From NCBI GenBank assembly GCA_002682825.1, contig NOKP01000016.1, forward strand, positions 1,267,660 to 1,331,659: a DNA stretch of 64,000 nt, written 5' to 3'. A program made the translations under genes and the position numbers. The notes beneath the pieces were generated by a model, which had not been told where the DNA came from, did no database searches, and saw nothing but the letters and a program-made list of their open reading frames with translations. The DNA comes from Neonectria sp. B-13. Taxonomy: Eukaryota; Ascomycota; Sordariomycetes; Hypocreales; Nectriaceae. Positions 46,386 to 57,881 of this stretch are shown piece by piece (the first letter of the stretch is position 1; the number at the start of each line of letters is the position of its first letter).

Positions 46386-47631
46386 TCAGCTATCCTCGGC
46401 TCCTCTTAGCCCGTGCCACCACGTACTCTGCTTCCAAAACGCACTGTCCTTGCCCCCAACAACCATACACCACTTTTTCAAGAACCATGGCGCTGCCTCC
46501 CAGCTCCTCATATCCCACGGCTGGTAGTAAGGAGACTCCGCCTTGCTGCCCTGCCCTGTCCGGTCGCGCTGCCAGATCACAAGCCCACCGCGATGGTAGA
46601 TGTCGAATTTCAGTTCCCACAGGTTGAAGGTCTCCGGCATCATGGCGGATAGCATGATGGCCCGCTCGCGGAGAAACGGTAGCGGGATGAGGTCTAGACT
46701 GGCGTCGTGCGGGATGAGCACCTGCGCCAAGGTCGGACGGAGATGCGCTGGGATGGTTCTGGACGAGGAGCTGGGGTTGACGATGGCGGCGGAATACGTG
46801 ATCAACGCCTCCGGATCGTTGTGCGGCGAGGCGTTGGGTTGGTAGAAGGGCGAGATGTACTCGCCGGAGCAAGCTACAAGCTTGGTCAAGTCGTAACCAA
46901 GCGAGAGTGCGTTTTCGAGCACGGCGCAGGCGACGTTGGTGGGTACGAGTCGGATGTTATTTCGCTTGACACATGGGAGGGGCGAGAAATCCGACTTGTG
47001 AGCGCTAGGTAGTAGACTTGATCCTGTATTCGGGGCCGTGTTCTCAGCACTCAGAATATCATCGTCAGTTTGGATTGATGACGTGTGTTCAGACTCGGCC
47101 GAGACCGGATCTGTGCAGAATGAGAGGCCAGCTGGGCCCCAGTTCAGATTTAGAGGTTCTGGGAACGTTGGAACCAAAGGCTTGGGCTGAATAGCCAACT
47201 CTTTGCAGTGGCTGTTGGCTTCGGGTGGTTGTGGCGGCTGCAAACTTGCCTGGCCACTGACCTGACCAGCAATTATGGGACATACTTGTAACCCGTCTTC
47301 TACTTGAATACAGCTCTGAACTAGGCTCAGAGCTGGGTAAGGACCAATTTCAGGCTCTCCATGCGGCTGTAGCACCGGCAGCCTCCTCCTGTCCCGTTGC
47401 TGGGCATCAGCTCGGAGCGTCTGCCGCCGCTCCTTCTGTCGTTTCCCTTCATGCACTTAGTAAACATATTTAAAAAGCCACGGGTGGTTTCTCACTGTAT
47501 GTCTTTTGTGCAACACGGTTCTGTTCCTTGCGAGCCGCAGTCATGACCCGTTTGCGAGGCTGTCTGGCATCGTCGCTCGAGCTTGCAGGCTGAGGTGTAG
47601 AAGCCCCGCCTGCCGCGCGTTCTACTGGCAT
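46386..47631 (-). CDS. bZIP transcription factor with DUF3425 domain
   Basis: Model (minus): exons 47631-47496 and 47446-46386, 398 residues. The basic region (KEQNRVAQKTYRKRQKERRQ) is built across a 49-nt intron, phase 1; the NRVAQKTYR core is typical of the fungal bZIP group with an N-x7-R reading. The leucine zipper after it is short and poor, which is common in this group. The C-terminal half is the DUF3425 domain: FLRERAIMLSAMMP, LKFDIYHRGGLVIW, then W..R.WE....FLKKW..VVGG near the end. The start is uncertain: an ATG at 47748 in frame would add 39 residues, but 47631 fits the family. It is divergent from the NmrA-like gene. Target genes unknown. Confidence 0.85.
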
Positions 47632-48138
47632 GGTCTTCGCGCGCGCAGTGGGACTGGATAAAGACCGGAGAAGAAGAGGTGACAAGAAAGAGTAAGCCAG
47701 TTTTGTCGAGAGTCGGAATGATGCGCGAGTCGCGATAGTCGCAAGCAACTCCGCCAGGATGGCGTGCCCACATTAAAACCGTAATCACCGAAATCCGCCA
47801 CTCAAGCGCGGACCTGGAACTGGCTTACTACCAAATGTGGACCAGGAGTTGGCTTACGGGTTGTGAACCAATCACAGGGCGGAGAAACAGTAATCCATCT
47901 GCTCCTTCAACCACAAGTCCATCGCGTTCCTTGGAGGATATTATTCATCAAGTGTTTTGAGAGAGGAATCACGTTAGTAGAGTGCAAGTTGCTAGAAGGG
48001 CTTGGGGAGTACAAGACCCAAGGGAACGGACTATAAAAGGTCTTCCCTCCCACTAATATCAAATCATCAATCTCATCACCAAGACTCAAGTTCTTAAATC
48101 CAAACCCTGTTACCACTTCTCAAACCATCTATTTCAAA
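47632..48138. promoter_or_regulatory. Bidirectional promoter, bZIP / NmrA-like gene, with TATA box
   Basis: A TATAAAA box at 48032-48038 lies about 100 bp before the NmrA-like ATG on the plus strand. The leader after it is C/A-rich and ends TTTCAAAATGGCC. An inverted CCAAT (ATTGG or its complement CCAAT) occurs near 47870. Confidence 0.6.
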
Positions 48139-49131
48139 ATGGCCACTTCCAAGACCATCGCCGTCGTTGGTGCAACCGGAACCCAAGGCTCCTCCGTGTC
48201 CAAGGTCTTTCTGGGCCTTCCCGGTTGGAATGTTCGCTGCGTGACGCGCCGAGCAGACTCCGACAAAGCAAAGGCTCTCGCCGCTCTGGGTGCCGAAGTC
48301 GTCCAAGCCGACCTTGCAGACGAGGCTTCTCTCTCGCGTGCCTTCCAAGGCATCAATGCGATTTTCGTTAATACGGATTTCGGTGAACTCCTCACGACCT
48401 CTTTGGCGGCTGGTAACGACCAAACTGCCAGTTGTCGCATTGCGCACGATACGGAGTTGCGAAACGCCAAAAATGCAGCGATCGCCGCTTCCAAGATCCC
48501 AGGTCTCGAGAGATACGTCTACTCTGCCTTGGGTCCTGTTAGCGCTGCCTCCAATGGGAAGTACACCCGCTCTCTCCATTGGGAGTCCAAGGCCGCGGCA
48601 GTCAACTTCATCGAAAAGGAACTACCCGAGCTTGCCAAGAAGACATCGTTCATCTACATTGGAGTGTATAACACCAATCAATTCCTCTACCCCCAGCGTA
48701 ACCCGCAGGATAGGAAATACTCACTGGTTCTCCCTGGGTCCAAGGAAACTCGGCTCCAAATCATCGACGCCGCGCGGTCCACCGGCCACTACGTGCGCGC
48801 GCTGGTGGAAGATGAAGAGCCCGGCACCAAGCTTTTTGCCTACGAGGACGAATTGACCGTCGCGGAGGCTATTGATGTGTGGTCCAAGGTCTCGGGTGTG
48901 GAGGCCGAGTTTGTGTATATGCCCATTCAGACGATCCATGAGCAATTCGGTGTACCGGTTGAGTTCCTTGAAGCGGCGGCTTACTTGACCGAGTACAGCT
49001 ACACTGCCGGATTGGAGGGTGTCATTACTCCTGACAAGCTGAAGGCCAAGATAGAGCTTCCAAGCTACCAGGATTATCTTGTATCTCAAGGTCGCGAGAA
49101 ATTGCTAGGATCTCAAGATCCTAAGGCGTGA
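48139..49131 (+). CDS. NmrA-like family NAD(P)-binding protein
   Basis: A single exon of 330 residues. The N-terminus is an atypical SDR Rossmann fold with VVGATGTQGSSV (residues 9-20), followed by RCVTRRADS for the NADP phosphate and GAEVVQADLAD, the usual NmrA strand 3. The SDR catalytic Tyr-x3-Lys is not evident, as in NmrA and HSCARG, which bind dinucleotides without catalysis and act as redox-sensing regulators. Some family members are true oxidoreductases, so enzyme activity cannot be excluded. It is divergent from a bZIP gene, which fits a regulator pair or simply a shared promoter. Confidence 0.9.
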   Translation: MATSKTIAVVGATGTQGSSVSKVFLGLPGWNVRCVTRRADSDKAKALAALGAEVVQADLADEASLSRAFQGINAIFVNTDFGELLTTSLAAGNDQTASCRIAHDTELRNAKNAAIAASKIPGLERYVYSALGPVSAASNGKYTRSLHWESKAAAVNFIEKELPELAKKTSFIYIGVYNTNQFLYPQRNPQDRKYSLVLPGSKETRLQIIDAARSTGHYVRALVEDEEPGTKLFAYEDELTVAEAIDVWSKVSGVEAEFVYMPIQTIHEQFGVPVEFLEAAAYLTEYSYTAGLEGVITPDKLKAKIELPSYQDYLVSQGREKLLGSQDPKA

Positions 49132-49288
49132 TTGAGGAATGCGCCATTGTTGAATGTGAAATGAGTCTCTGCTCCAGTATCAATTAAAGTATTCTTGAAA
49201 AGTCTAACTCAGTATATCTATGTACTGCCAAATGAATGTGAATCTATATCTATAAACGCGGTGTCTGTTTGCTTTCAACTTCAGTCGA

Positions 49289-52200
49289 TCAGTTCCGCTT
49301 CACGCCCTTTCCCTTGGGCACTCTGAAAAGCCAGTAGAGGCCGAGAGCACCGCCAATGTTGAAGAGGACGTACACCCACAAGAGGCCGAAATCTCTCCAT
49401 CTATCGTCATAGGAGATATCGAACCTGCTCAAAAACTCTTCTGTTGAGCCTATTGCGCAGTACCCACACGACTCGGTGGACGATGGGTTTAGGAGGCGTC
49501 CCCCGGCGTACTCTACAAACGGACCCAAGAACTCGCCACAGGTCATGTTTCCTGGGGGAAGCATGCTAAGAATCTCGTTGTCGGCGCATGTGACGTCTGA
49601 GCCGTAAACTGCCGTGGACATGATGCCACCCATCAAGTAAGTCCCAGGTGAGCTGCGATACATGAATTTCCAGAACTTTGGCAGGTCGGCAGGGGAAACG
49701 CCAACGCTATGGATTTATTAGCTCTTGGAGCAGATCGCAATTTTCGACTGGAAAACTTACCCGCAGAAGGCGATGCAAAGCATCCAGAGCAGTGTTGCCA
49801 AGACACCAGCTTCCTCGGCCGTCTCAATCCAAGTGATAGCAAAATGAGAGAAAGTGCTGGTGAAGAGCATGAACATCCACAGGAAGAGGAAGATTAAGAA
49901 GCCGCGGATTTGCTGATCGTCGGAGGTGGTGTTTTGGACGAAGCCAACCGGGTAGTACCAGCAAAAATACATCAATGCTGCCATGAGAGTGTTCCAGGCA
50001 ATTTCGACGAGAATGTTGGACAAAACAAAGGCTGGAGTAGTAATTAGAACCTTGCTTAGAGAATGTTCGGTCAAAGGGCACTCACTATTCCAACGATAGA
50101 TCTTCGAGGGCCTTTCACGTGCCTCATATAGAGACCTTTGAGGAACAAACATAGGCATGATCTGCTCGTTGATGTTGCCAAAGAGAACAAGGTACATGAA
50201 GATAGCGTAGAGTTGGTTCTGCAGGCCCTGGATGCTGTTATTGGCGTTGAAGCTGAACCCGAGATACAAGGACTAGGCGTACGTCGTTAGCCGAAAGTTC
50301 TATTGTAAGAAATGAAACATACCGAAATGACAATGAGAACAATCTTGGACCAGATGTAGGTCGGAGACCTCCAGAAGTGCTTCCAAGTACGGACAAGAAC
50401 CTCCCAAAACTGAGTGGAGAAGGATGCAACGAATTCCTGGTGTTGGGACTTGTCTCCAGTACTAATAGAGTCTGCGTCAGGAGAAGCTGTGACGGGGAGT
50501 GCATTCAGGCGACCGAGTTCCTTCTTGACGGCTTGGTATTCGGGCGAGCTTCTCCAGACCTGATGCCAGTCGATACTCTCGGAGCCATCTGACGGCGGCT
50601 GGATGATCTGCAACATGTACTCGGCGGGATTGGCGTCGTGTGGGCACTGAGGAGCACCGTTTCGTTCAAAGTATTCAAGAAGGGTGGTTGACTCTTTGCC
50701 CAAGTCTGACCGGTTAGCCTCCGTGTATTAATTATATCAAAGGATCCACATACCTCCGAAATAGACAGTTTTGCCGCCAGGTGCTAGTAGCAGAAGTCTG
50801 TCGAATCGCTGGATAAGAATAGACGACGGCTGGTGGATCGTGCAAAGTACTGCTTGGCCGCTTGTAGTCAACTTTTCGATCAAATCGCAAATAGCCCATG
50901 AAGTCTGCGAATCTAGACCTGAAGTAGGCTCATCCAGGAAAACGAGCAGCTGCGGACGAGCAGCTAGCTCAACACCAATAGTAAGACGCTTCCTCTGTTC
51001 AACGTTCAGCCCCTCGCCGGGAATTCCGACGACGGCGTCCGAGAACTCTTGCATGTCCAGCATGTCAATGACGTGCTCGACGTACTGCAGCTTCTCAGCG
51101 CGGGGGATCTCGGCAGACTGTCGAAGAAGCGCGCTGAACTCGAGTGCCTCTCGCACTGTCATGGTGTTTAGGTGAAGATCTTGCTGCTGCACGTAGCCAA
51201 CTCTGTGCTGGAAGGATGCGTCCGTTGGTCTCCCGTCGATGTGCGTGTCTCCGCTGACGACGCCCATGGTGACACGGGTCGCAAGAACATCGAGCAGGGT
51301 CGTTTTACCCGCGCCAGAAACTCCCTAGGCACCGTTAGTACTGGTAATCAGTGGGCGGAGAGTAACCGTACCATAAGAGCTGTTGATACACCGGGCTTCA
51401 CCCAGCCGTCGACGTGATCCAAAATACGACGGTCGTTGCCCTTGATTTGAATATCGTAGCACAGATCTTCCCAGTGGAAAACAGAAGCACCGGCGGAAAG
51501 GCCACTTTGGCCCTTGGTGTTTTCGGTCTTTTCCGCAACAACAGGTCGAATTTGCTGTCCCTCGACATCGACATCACCCTTGCGCTTTCGGTTCGATGGC
51601 ATTTTGCCTTTGCGGAATACTAGAACTTCGCCTTTGCTCTTTGGTGGCTTTGCGAACTCGGCCGAGACGAGGTAGGTGCAGAAGAAGGCAACGAGGAACA
51701 AGCAGAGGATACCGATGTTTCTAAGTCTGAGTTAGCAGAGCTCGTCTAAGTAATCAGGAAGAGATTCGACTGACCTCCACTTGTGAGAATTGTAGTATTT
51801 GAACGACATATTGATGTACCTGTCCCCATTGACCGTCGAGGATCCAGGCTCCGCTCCGATAACAGAGCAGATCTGAGACACAGACGGAAGCGAATCATAA
51901 CCTGGGCCCTGGGGCACCATTTGCGCGCAGTTGAACTCCCTACCATGAAACTCATTGGCCATTAGTGCCTCAAAGGCATATGCTAGGGGATTGATGTAGT
52001 TCATCCACCGGGACCAGCCAAGCATGTAGTCAGTAGGTATCGTGAAGCCAGTGTAGATCATCAGGCCAAGGCTCAGAATCGCCGCCGGAACCATGGCTTG
52101 GTGGGATGTACGCGTAAGGCATGCGAGTGTGCGGTAGATAGACGACATGACCAGCGTAGTGAGGTATGTGGCCAGACAGAAGAAGAAGAAGCTGCCTGCT

Positions 52201-54299
52201 TCTCGTCGGAGGTGGGCCATGAAGTATATGAGGATGTTGAAGATAAACATATTTAAAGTTTTATACGGCAGGTCTAGCGCGTAACTTGCAATGGCCTGTG
52301 CTGATTGATGGTAGAACGCATAACGATTGTGTTTCTCTACAACAGGTCGTTCAAGGTAGACAGTCAGTACCTAGAATCCATTAGCGGTAATTCCTGTAAG
52401 ATATATCAACGGTTCTTACCTCAAGCTGGCTGGCAAATGCATTGAACAGCAACGAGAAGAATATCAGGCCACCGCGGTAGTAGAAGCTCGACGAGTCCGG
52501 CGCAAGATTGATAAACATGCTACCCAGCACCACAGCCATGATGACATTGAAAAGAAGAGACGCAATCGTGAAACCGGGGTCAGCCAACAGCCGTCTCCAG
52601 CCACGCCACACAGTCAGCGATACCTGCCGAGTATACGAGATGGTGTACGGGGACTTTGCTCGCTGGCGCTTGAACTGCTCGGCGCGGCGGGACTGCTGAT
52701 ACTCCGCCAGCCGTTCTTCCTGGGGGTGGTTCTTTTCGTAGTCGCCTAGTTCTCGCAGGAGGTTCTTGCGTTGCTCGCTGGCTTGCCACCGATCTGCGAA
52801 CTCGTCAGGGGTTCGAGGTGCTGTGGCCTCGAAGCCGGCGCGGACGCAGCGTTCCTGGGGACTTGTCATTGAGGTGAGAAAGTCAGGCGTCGTTTGTCTA
52901 TCAGGACCTGTACCTTGTTAGTCAGGATCCTCGCTCAGAATCTCGGGTTATTACTTACACTCAAAGCCTAAGTTTTCAAAGTACTGCTTGGCCTCGGGGG
53001 TCTTTCCGAAGAAGATCTGTCGGCCTTCATACAGGACAGTCACGCGATCGAAGAACTACCACAATCAGTTGATGTCCAGCATTCGCGATGAGAATGACTT
53101 ACATCATACGCAGACTGCGGTGCCTGGTAGATGGCCACTGCACCCGCCACCCCGAGCAAGTCCGCCTGCAGCCGCAAGTTCTTGCAAAAGTTGATGGCAT
53201 TCCCACTGTCCAGCCCGCGAGTTGTGTTATCCCAGCACTGCAGCTTCGCGCCGGTGAGTGCAGCTTCAGCGATGGAGACACGCTTGCGCTCGCCGCCCGA
53301 CACGCCGCGGACAAAGTCGTCGCCCACGCGCGTGTCAACGGTGTGGCTGATGCCGAAGATTGCCATCATGACATCGCGCATCATCGTGTCGGCTTCCTCG
53401 CGGGTGACGCCACCGGGGACGTGCCGCACGGAGTGAGCACTTGCGGCGAAGGAGAGGGTCTCGCCGACGGTGAGATGGGCGAGGTGGCAGTCGATCTCGG
53501 CGTTGTAGAGGACGTCGCCACGGAATGATTTGCGGATGTGGCTCGGGTCGATGCCTGGATGTTCTGTTAATAATGCTTCTCTGCGTGAGATACCTATGGG
53601 AGCCTTGCCTCTGAAGTTGAGGTACGAGTCCGGGCTGACCTCGAGACCGTCCGTCTCGCCTGCGATGGTCTTCAGTAGCGTCGAGCATCCAGAACCTGGC
53701 GGCCCGAGAACAAGAAGCAGCTCGCCTTGTTCAACCACGCCCTCGAAGTTACGGAGGATGTCGATGCGCCGCTTGTGTCGGTTGCCGCCGACCAGACCAA
53801 CCAACGAAGTTATAGCATCCAAAGGCAAGTCGAGGACGCTTTTCTGGTGCTCGGCGCCGGTGCTCCATCCGAAGACATCGAGCTTCTGGAAGGCAACGCC
53901 CAGGCTTCGAGGCGGCGCGGAGTCGGGATCCGAGTCGGTCAGGTTGATCAACGCCTTCACCCACGCTCGGGGGTCGAAGTTGCTCGATCCAGGGTCCAGC
54001 TGCGTGCCGGGCCGAGGACTGAAGGCGTGCAGCTCCGTGTCGAACTGTGTAGACGCCCGGGTGAAGTGTCGCGCAAGCTCCTCGATCTCGGTGTTCATCT
54101 CGGGCTGTGGCGAGTCGGTTTTGCTCTTGTCGTAGGCGACCTCGTTCCCCCTGGCGCTGGAGTTATCGTAGGCAGTCTCATTTCCATTGGTGCTGGCGCG
54201 AGAGTCGGCTGAAGACGTCGAGTCTCCTTCAAGGCGATTGCCATTGCCCTGTTCAATGTCAAGCGCCGTGAGACCGTCCGCCTCGTGCTTCTCCGACAT
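49289..54299 (-). CDS. PDR-type (ABCG) multidrug ABC transporter 2
   Basis: Model (minus), ten exons: 54299-53103, 53055-52959, 52907-52420, 52370-51775, 51720-51372, 51324-50754, 50705-50323, 50272-50086, 50031-49761 and 49706-49289; 1518 residues, the family norm. NBD1 has GPPGSGCST, signature [10 protein letters not shown] and [13 protein letters not shown]2 has GVSGAGKTT just after an intron, signature [12 protein letters not shown] and [12 protein letters not shown]. Two six-helix domains follow each NBD. Three introns (near 53570, 50060 and the NBD2 boundary) deserve care: the 50085-50032 intron is 54 nt and stop-free, and a 39-nt stop-free segment near 53558-53596 could be a retained micro-intron. 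The opening ELARHFTR matches PDR N-termini. It is likely an efflux pump at the plasma membrane. Confidence 0.92.
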
Positions 54300-55249
54300 G
54301 GCTAATTTCCCCAATGTTGAGCCGTTGGATCGGTAATTCAGCGACTGTGTTGTGAATCCTTGTCTGAGAATGAGAGACCTGATCGTGGTGATGATATGAT
54401 CCCGAACCTCAATATCTTAAGTAGCAAACATGGCCAGCACAGTCCGCACTCCGCAGCATAAATTCCGCGATGATAGATTGAGAGAATGCGGAGTTTTCCA
54501 GCAATGTGGAACAGAAGAAGGAGGCTATTGACAACGGCCCGCAGCGACGAACGGGTTCCGGTCCCCGCGGGCGCAGGGTTACATGAATCCCTCCGCGTAC
54601 AGGTCCAGAAGAAATCACACCACTAAACGTCCTCCCGCCCCGACGGAGTCGGCGACCAAATGGCGTTTTCGAGGTGGATGGGTTCCACCCGGCGCTCCGC
54701 GGACGCCCGGGCTCGGTCGCCCGCGGGGGTTTTGTACCACGATGAGATGAATACGGGCGAAACTGGAAGGACTTGCAAGGAAAGCATGTTCGTGCGCGCG
54801 TCGAATCTTGAAAATAAGCTTAAATCTCTGTCATTTTATCATTTCGCAGTTTTCCATCTGTGCACTGCGCAGCTTGTCCTCACCTCAAAGTGGGAAAGCG
54901 ACTTGGCGAAGACTTCAATCCACACACAACCCGGGTTCCGTCAGATCACCCGAGGTGCTGCAACCAAACCGTCACCAGATCCCTGGTTATCTCTGCCTAG
55001 TCTTGGCATCTTCGCCGCGGACGTCCATCAAGTTTTTTTTCGTGTCCCGGCTTATAACCGGCCTCCTCTGAGTACTTTAGTAACCCTATTGTCTGATCCT
55101 ACCAAGCAGGGCCCGACACAGTCATCCTCTTACATCCTCATACGTAGTGTGACAGTATCCACTGCTTCAACTCCGAAGGGCGTCCGCAAATTTCGGCAAG
55201 TCTTGGAGCAGCCGTTCGGGGTGGGACAATACCAACACTTCTCCATCGG
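54300..55249. promoter_or_regulatory. Upstream region of ABC transporter 2
   Basis: Nearly 1 kb without a recognised gene; GC-rich near 54530-54740. A 197-codon plus-strand frame (54660-55253) has no family features and is taken as chance. Confidence 0.45.
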
Positions 55250-56156
55250 TTAGTCAAACGACGCCACACATCGCGGATAGATTGACAAACCGTGTCCTCC
55301 GTCTTCATAAGTAACAAGTTGTGCTCTAGGCACTAACTGCTTCACTCTATTGGCGCTCGCTTCCAAAGGCACGCCGTGGATCAACAGGAGCGGAGCATGA
55401 CTGGTCTTTTCGAATCGGGTCAACTGCTCCGTTAAGTTCTCCGACGTGTATATCTGGACTGCTCGCTCGATTGTTAGCCCGTCTGCCGTGTCGGAGATCC
55501 TCTCGTAGAGTTCAATGTCCTTGTCCAAGACATTAGTTGCTGACCCAACCCCCAATGGTCCAGTGAAGCCAGTCGAGACAAACGGCGAGCGGTGGCTTCG
55601 CAAGGACGCGAGAACTGAGTCCCAAAGCTCTCTTGGCGGTGCATTTGGAAACTCTCGCGACGAAACGGGATGCGGGAGTGAAGTGCTGATCCAAACGAAT
55701 CCCTAGCGTAGTTTTGTCAGTGTGATGTTGATGACCTGCCTTGCATTGCGACCTGACATAATCACTGAGGGAATGTGCCAGCAGCGTTTCACCGGTGCCC
55801 ATAATAGCACCTAAAAATATGAATGGACCAGGTTGAACTTTTCCCAAAAGGTCAACAACGTCTCAAGCGAAGACATGGTAGTCAATGTCTCTATCGAGAT
55901 TCGGGCCTGACCAATCACTCTGCCCAAAACCTCGCCTGTCTGGAGCGATGCATCAAAGCCTGAAGGTCTCACAGAGTTGCAGCAGTAAAGGCTCGTACAT
56001 TCAAGACGAAAGTGGCCATTGATGGAGGAAGACGAAGGTCTCGTTCTGCTTTTCTCCATATTTCTGGTTCGCAGCGAACGGCGGCGGTCGAGTTGCTGGA
56101 ACTAGATGACGGTAAAATAGCTGTGCACTATCAAAAGAGCTGTTGTATTGAGGCAT
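55250..56156 (-). pseudogene. Alpha/beta hydrolase pseudogene
   Basis: On the minus strand from an ATG at 56156 the frame reads as an alpha/beta hydrolase: FVFLHQWPLSS, FRL-x-CIAPDRRGFGQSDW, DVVDLLGK, PFIFLGAIMG, and after a 44-nt intron-like gap (55746-55703) the second half with LLLIHGVPLEASA and the His motif EDGGHGLS. Three in-frame TGA stops break it (56001-56003, 55953-55955 and 55863-55865, plus-strand coordinates). Each stands where an Arg codon CGA would fit, a C-to-T change at CpG. The nucleophile elbow G-x-S-x-G reads GAIMG, so the serine is lost as well. The gene is therefore dead. The family is very broad, so no substrate can be named. Confidence 0.8.
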
Positions 56157-56705
56157 CTTGATAATCGTTCAGCCGATGGCAATGTTTGGATGAGAATTGC
56201 GACGGTGGAGACAGTCCAATGTCCACTGCCAACACCATAGCCTCTCGGACTTATTAAATAAGCCTAAATACTGGGCTTCGAAATGCTACCCTATACCTTT
56301 CAATCATGCCGAACATTGAAATCGTCGCCCTAAAAGCACACTTGCTTGCAACACCACGTCAAGTCCGACGGAGTTTATGCACGCCAAGGCCCTCGTTGAG
56401 GCTTTCCCCACATCAAGCCGACCAGCGAGATCATCGCCAACACACAGAGCACGCATTATGCCATGATAAGAACGTCATCGGGCTTTTTGGTAAATTTTGG
56501 ATAATGTAAAGATTCCGATTGCCTTAGCCGAGGGTATGTGGCGTTTGTGCAATTGGGAAGGTCAAAGCTGGTCTCGGTATCGCTCGGCGGCCTTAGACAT
56601 ACAAAAAGAGCCCACATTGCCGAGGATTGCTCGCCATTTCGAATCACTGAGAATAAATCTTGCTATTTCGAAGCCTCGGCCTGTCTCGTGTTCCCATCTT
56701 TCGGT
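56157..56705. other. Intergenic with possible further coding debris
   Basis: A 67-codon frame starts at a good ATG (56306), but shifted frames nearby (about 56345-56510) look protein-like too. It may belong to the broken gene that follows. Family not recognised. Confidence 0.4.
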
Positions 56706-57040
56706 ATGGAGTCTCCATTCAGAGCAGATGTTTATGTTTCTTCACGACTGCCAATCGCAATTCTTCGGAACGGCGAGCAGAGTCTATTCTCGCCGATATC
56801 TTGCACCTTAATTCATGGTCCAAAAAGGCAGTCTTTATAGATACGCCTATTTTAGTGTTCAAGGTAAAGGACCTTATCCGTTGGATTAAGGAGACCATCG
56901 AAGGAAAGTAGCTAAAGTGCATCTACATTACTCACGGACAAGCTTTGGACATTGTCAAGGTCGGGAATACAGATACCTTTAATACCACTGTTTTACGCCA
57001 ATTGAATGATACAGACCTCAGTCTCTGCGTCTTGTGGTGA
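56706..57040 (+). pseudogene. Metallo-beta-lactamase-fold hydrolase pseudogene fragment
   Basis: The segment opens with PFRADVYVSSRLPIA and NGEQSLFSPISCTLIHGP, the usual N-terminus of a fungal MBL-fold group. It then shifts frame near 56825, continues as AVFIDTP...LIRWIKETIEGK, meets a TAG at 56909-56911 and runs on as LKCIYITHGQALDI. The metal-binding HxHxDH that should follow THG is gone, and the frame ends at about 57040. Frameshift, stop and lost active site together mark a pseudogene. Intact relatives are often encoded near secondary-metabolism genes. The call depends on my recognition of the N-terminal and THG segments. Confidence 0.65.
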
Positions 57041-57377
57041 ATTGATGTGAACCTAATAATCCAAGAGTATCGGTCCGTCTCGATGATCTCGAACCGTCGG
57101 CAACTTGTGGGTCGCCCGAGGTCCGGCTCCCTCGGCCCCATTTGCCGATCAACTCCCCGGCTTCCCCAGATTTTACGAGTTTGGATCAATTCTCCGTCGG
57201 GCTATTCTGTCTCATTTTCAACGAGGTAGAGCTGTACCTGCCGAGTATCCGTACGACGTTGCAATGTCGGATGGTGAAATATATAAAGCTTTAATATTTC
57301 TCTGTAAATGAACTTTCAATTACGATACTCTGAATACTTCACTGCCATCTTGTCGTTGTATCTTTGAGGCCATCACC
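57041..57377. other. Intergenic, possible debris
   Basis: A short frame (about 57105-57311) contains FADQLPGFPRFYEFG, which looks protein-like but is not recognised. The rest is promoter for the next gene. Confidence 0.4.
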
Positions 57378-57881
57378 ATGTCGTCCACAAGCACTACCTC
57401 TTACCAAGTCCTCATCACCTCCGAGGAGGACAAACCGCAAGCCGAAAAGCGTCGGGCGGTGTACCTACGGCCCTTCCTTCTCTTTTGGCTTAGCTCCTTC
57501 ATCTTCGAGGTGACGGCTTTGCTGATAAGCATCCCCGCCTTCTCGGGGTTCCGAGACTTCTTCCCCAGATTCATGTGGACAATTTTCTTCTGCCCGCTCG
57601 GCATGGGCGGGGCAATGGGGGGCCTTGTGAATGCCTTCATCGTCGACAGGCACTACGGGAGCAGGGCTGTTCATTTCTGCGCCATCATGAGCCTCCTGGT
57701 ACTGGGTACTTGCAATGACCTTTGCTACAACTTGGATCTTGTGTTTGGTTGGTTTGGCTCCCGGGATCATTTCTGGTGGTGGCATGGACGCTACCCACTC
57801 ATCTACGCAGCTGGGTTTGGAGTGGGGAAGCTTTTGTTCACCGATGGGGGACAACAAACCCTGGCTGATTGGGGAGTTTAA
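57378..57881 (+). CDS. Small four-helix membrane protein, unknown
   Basis: A single exon of 167 residues. A polar N-terminus of about 30 residues precedes four hydrophobic segments: about residues 33-55 (FLLFWLSSFIFEVTALLISI), 66-88 (around GMGGAMGGLVNAFIV), 95-125 (HFCAIMSLLVLG... to FGWFG) and 134-150 (YPLIYAAGFGVG). The topology suggests an integral endomembrane protein. The ATG follows a normal leader (GGCCATCACCATGTC). I do not recognise a family. It stands between two pseudogenes and the TesB-type thioesterase, in the same orientation as the latter. Confidence 0.6.
   Translation: MSSTSTTSYQVLITSEEDKPQAEKRRAVYLRPFLLFWLSSFIFEVTALLISIPAFSGFRDFFPRFMWTIFFCPLGMGGAMGGLVNAFIVDRHYGSRAVHFCAIMSLLVLGTCNDLCYNLDLVFGWFGSRDHFWWWHGRYPLIYAAGFGVGKLLFTDGGQQTLADWGV

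Noticed and set aside
53558..53596. 39-nt stop-free segment in NBD1 of ABC transporter 2 as an intron
   Set aside because: Shorter than normal fungal introns and in frame; left in the coding sequence, but the extra residues are not usual for the family, so transcripts should decide.
54660..55253. 197-codon plus-strand frame upstream of ABC transporter 2
   Set aside because: No family features, irregular composition, and it lies in a promoter region.
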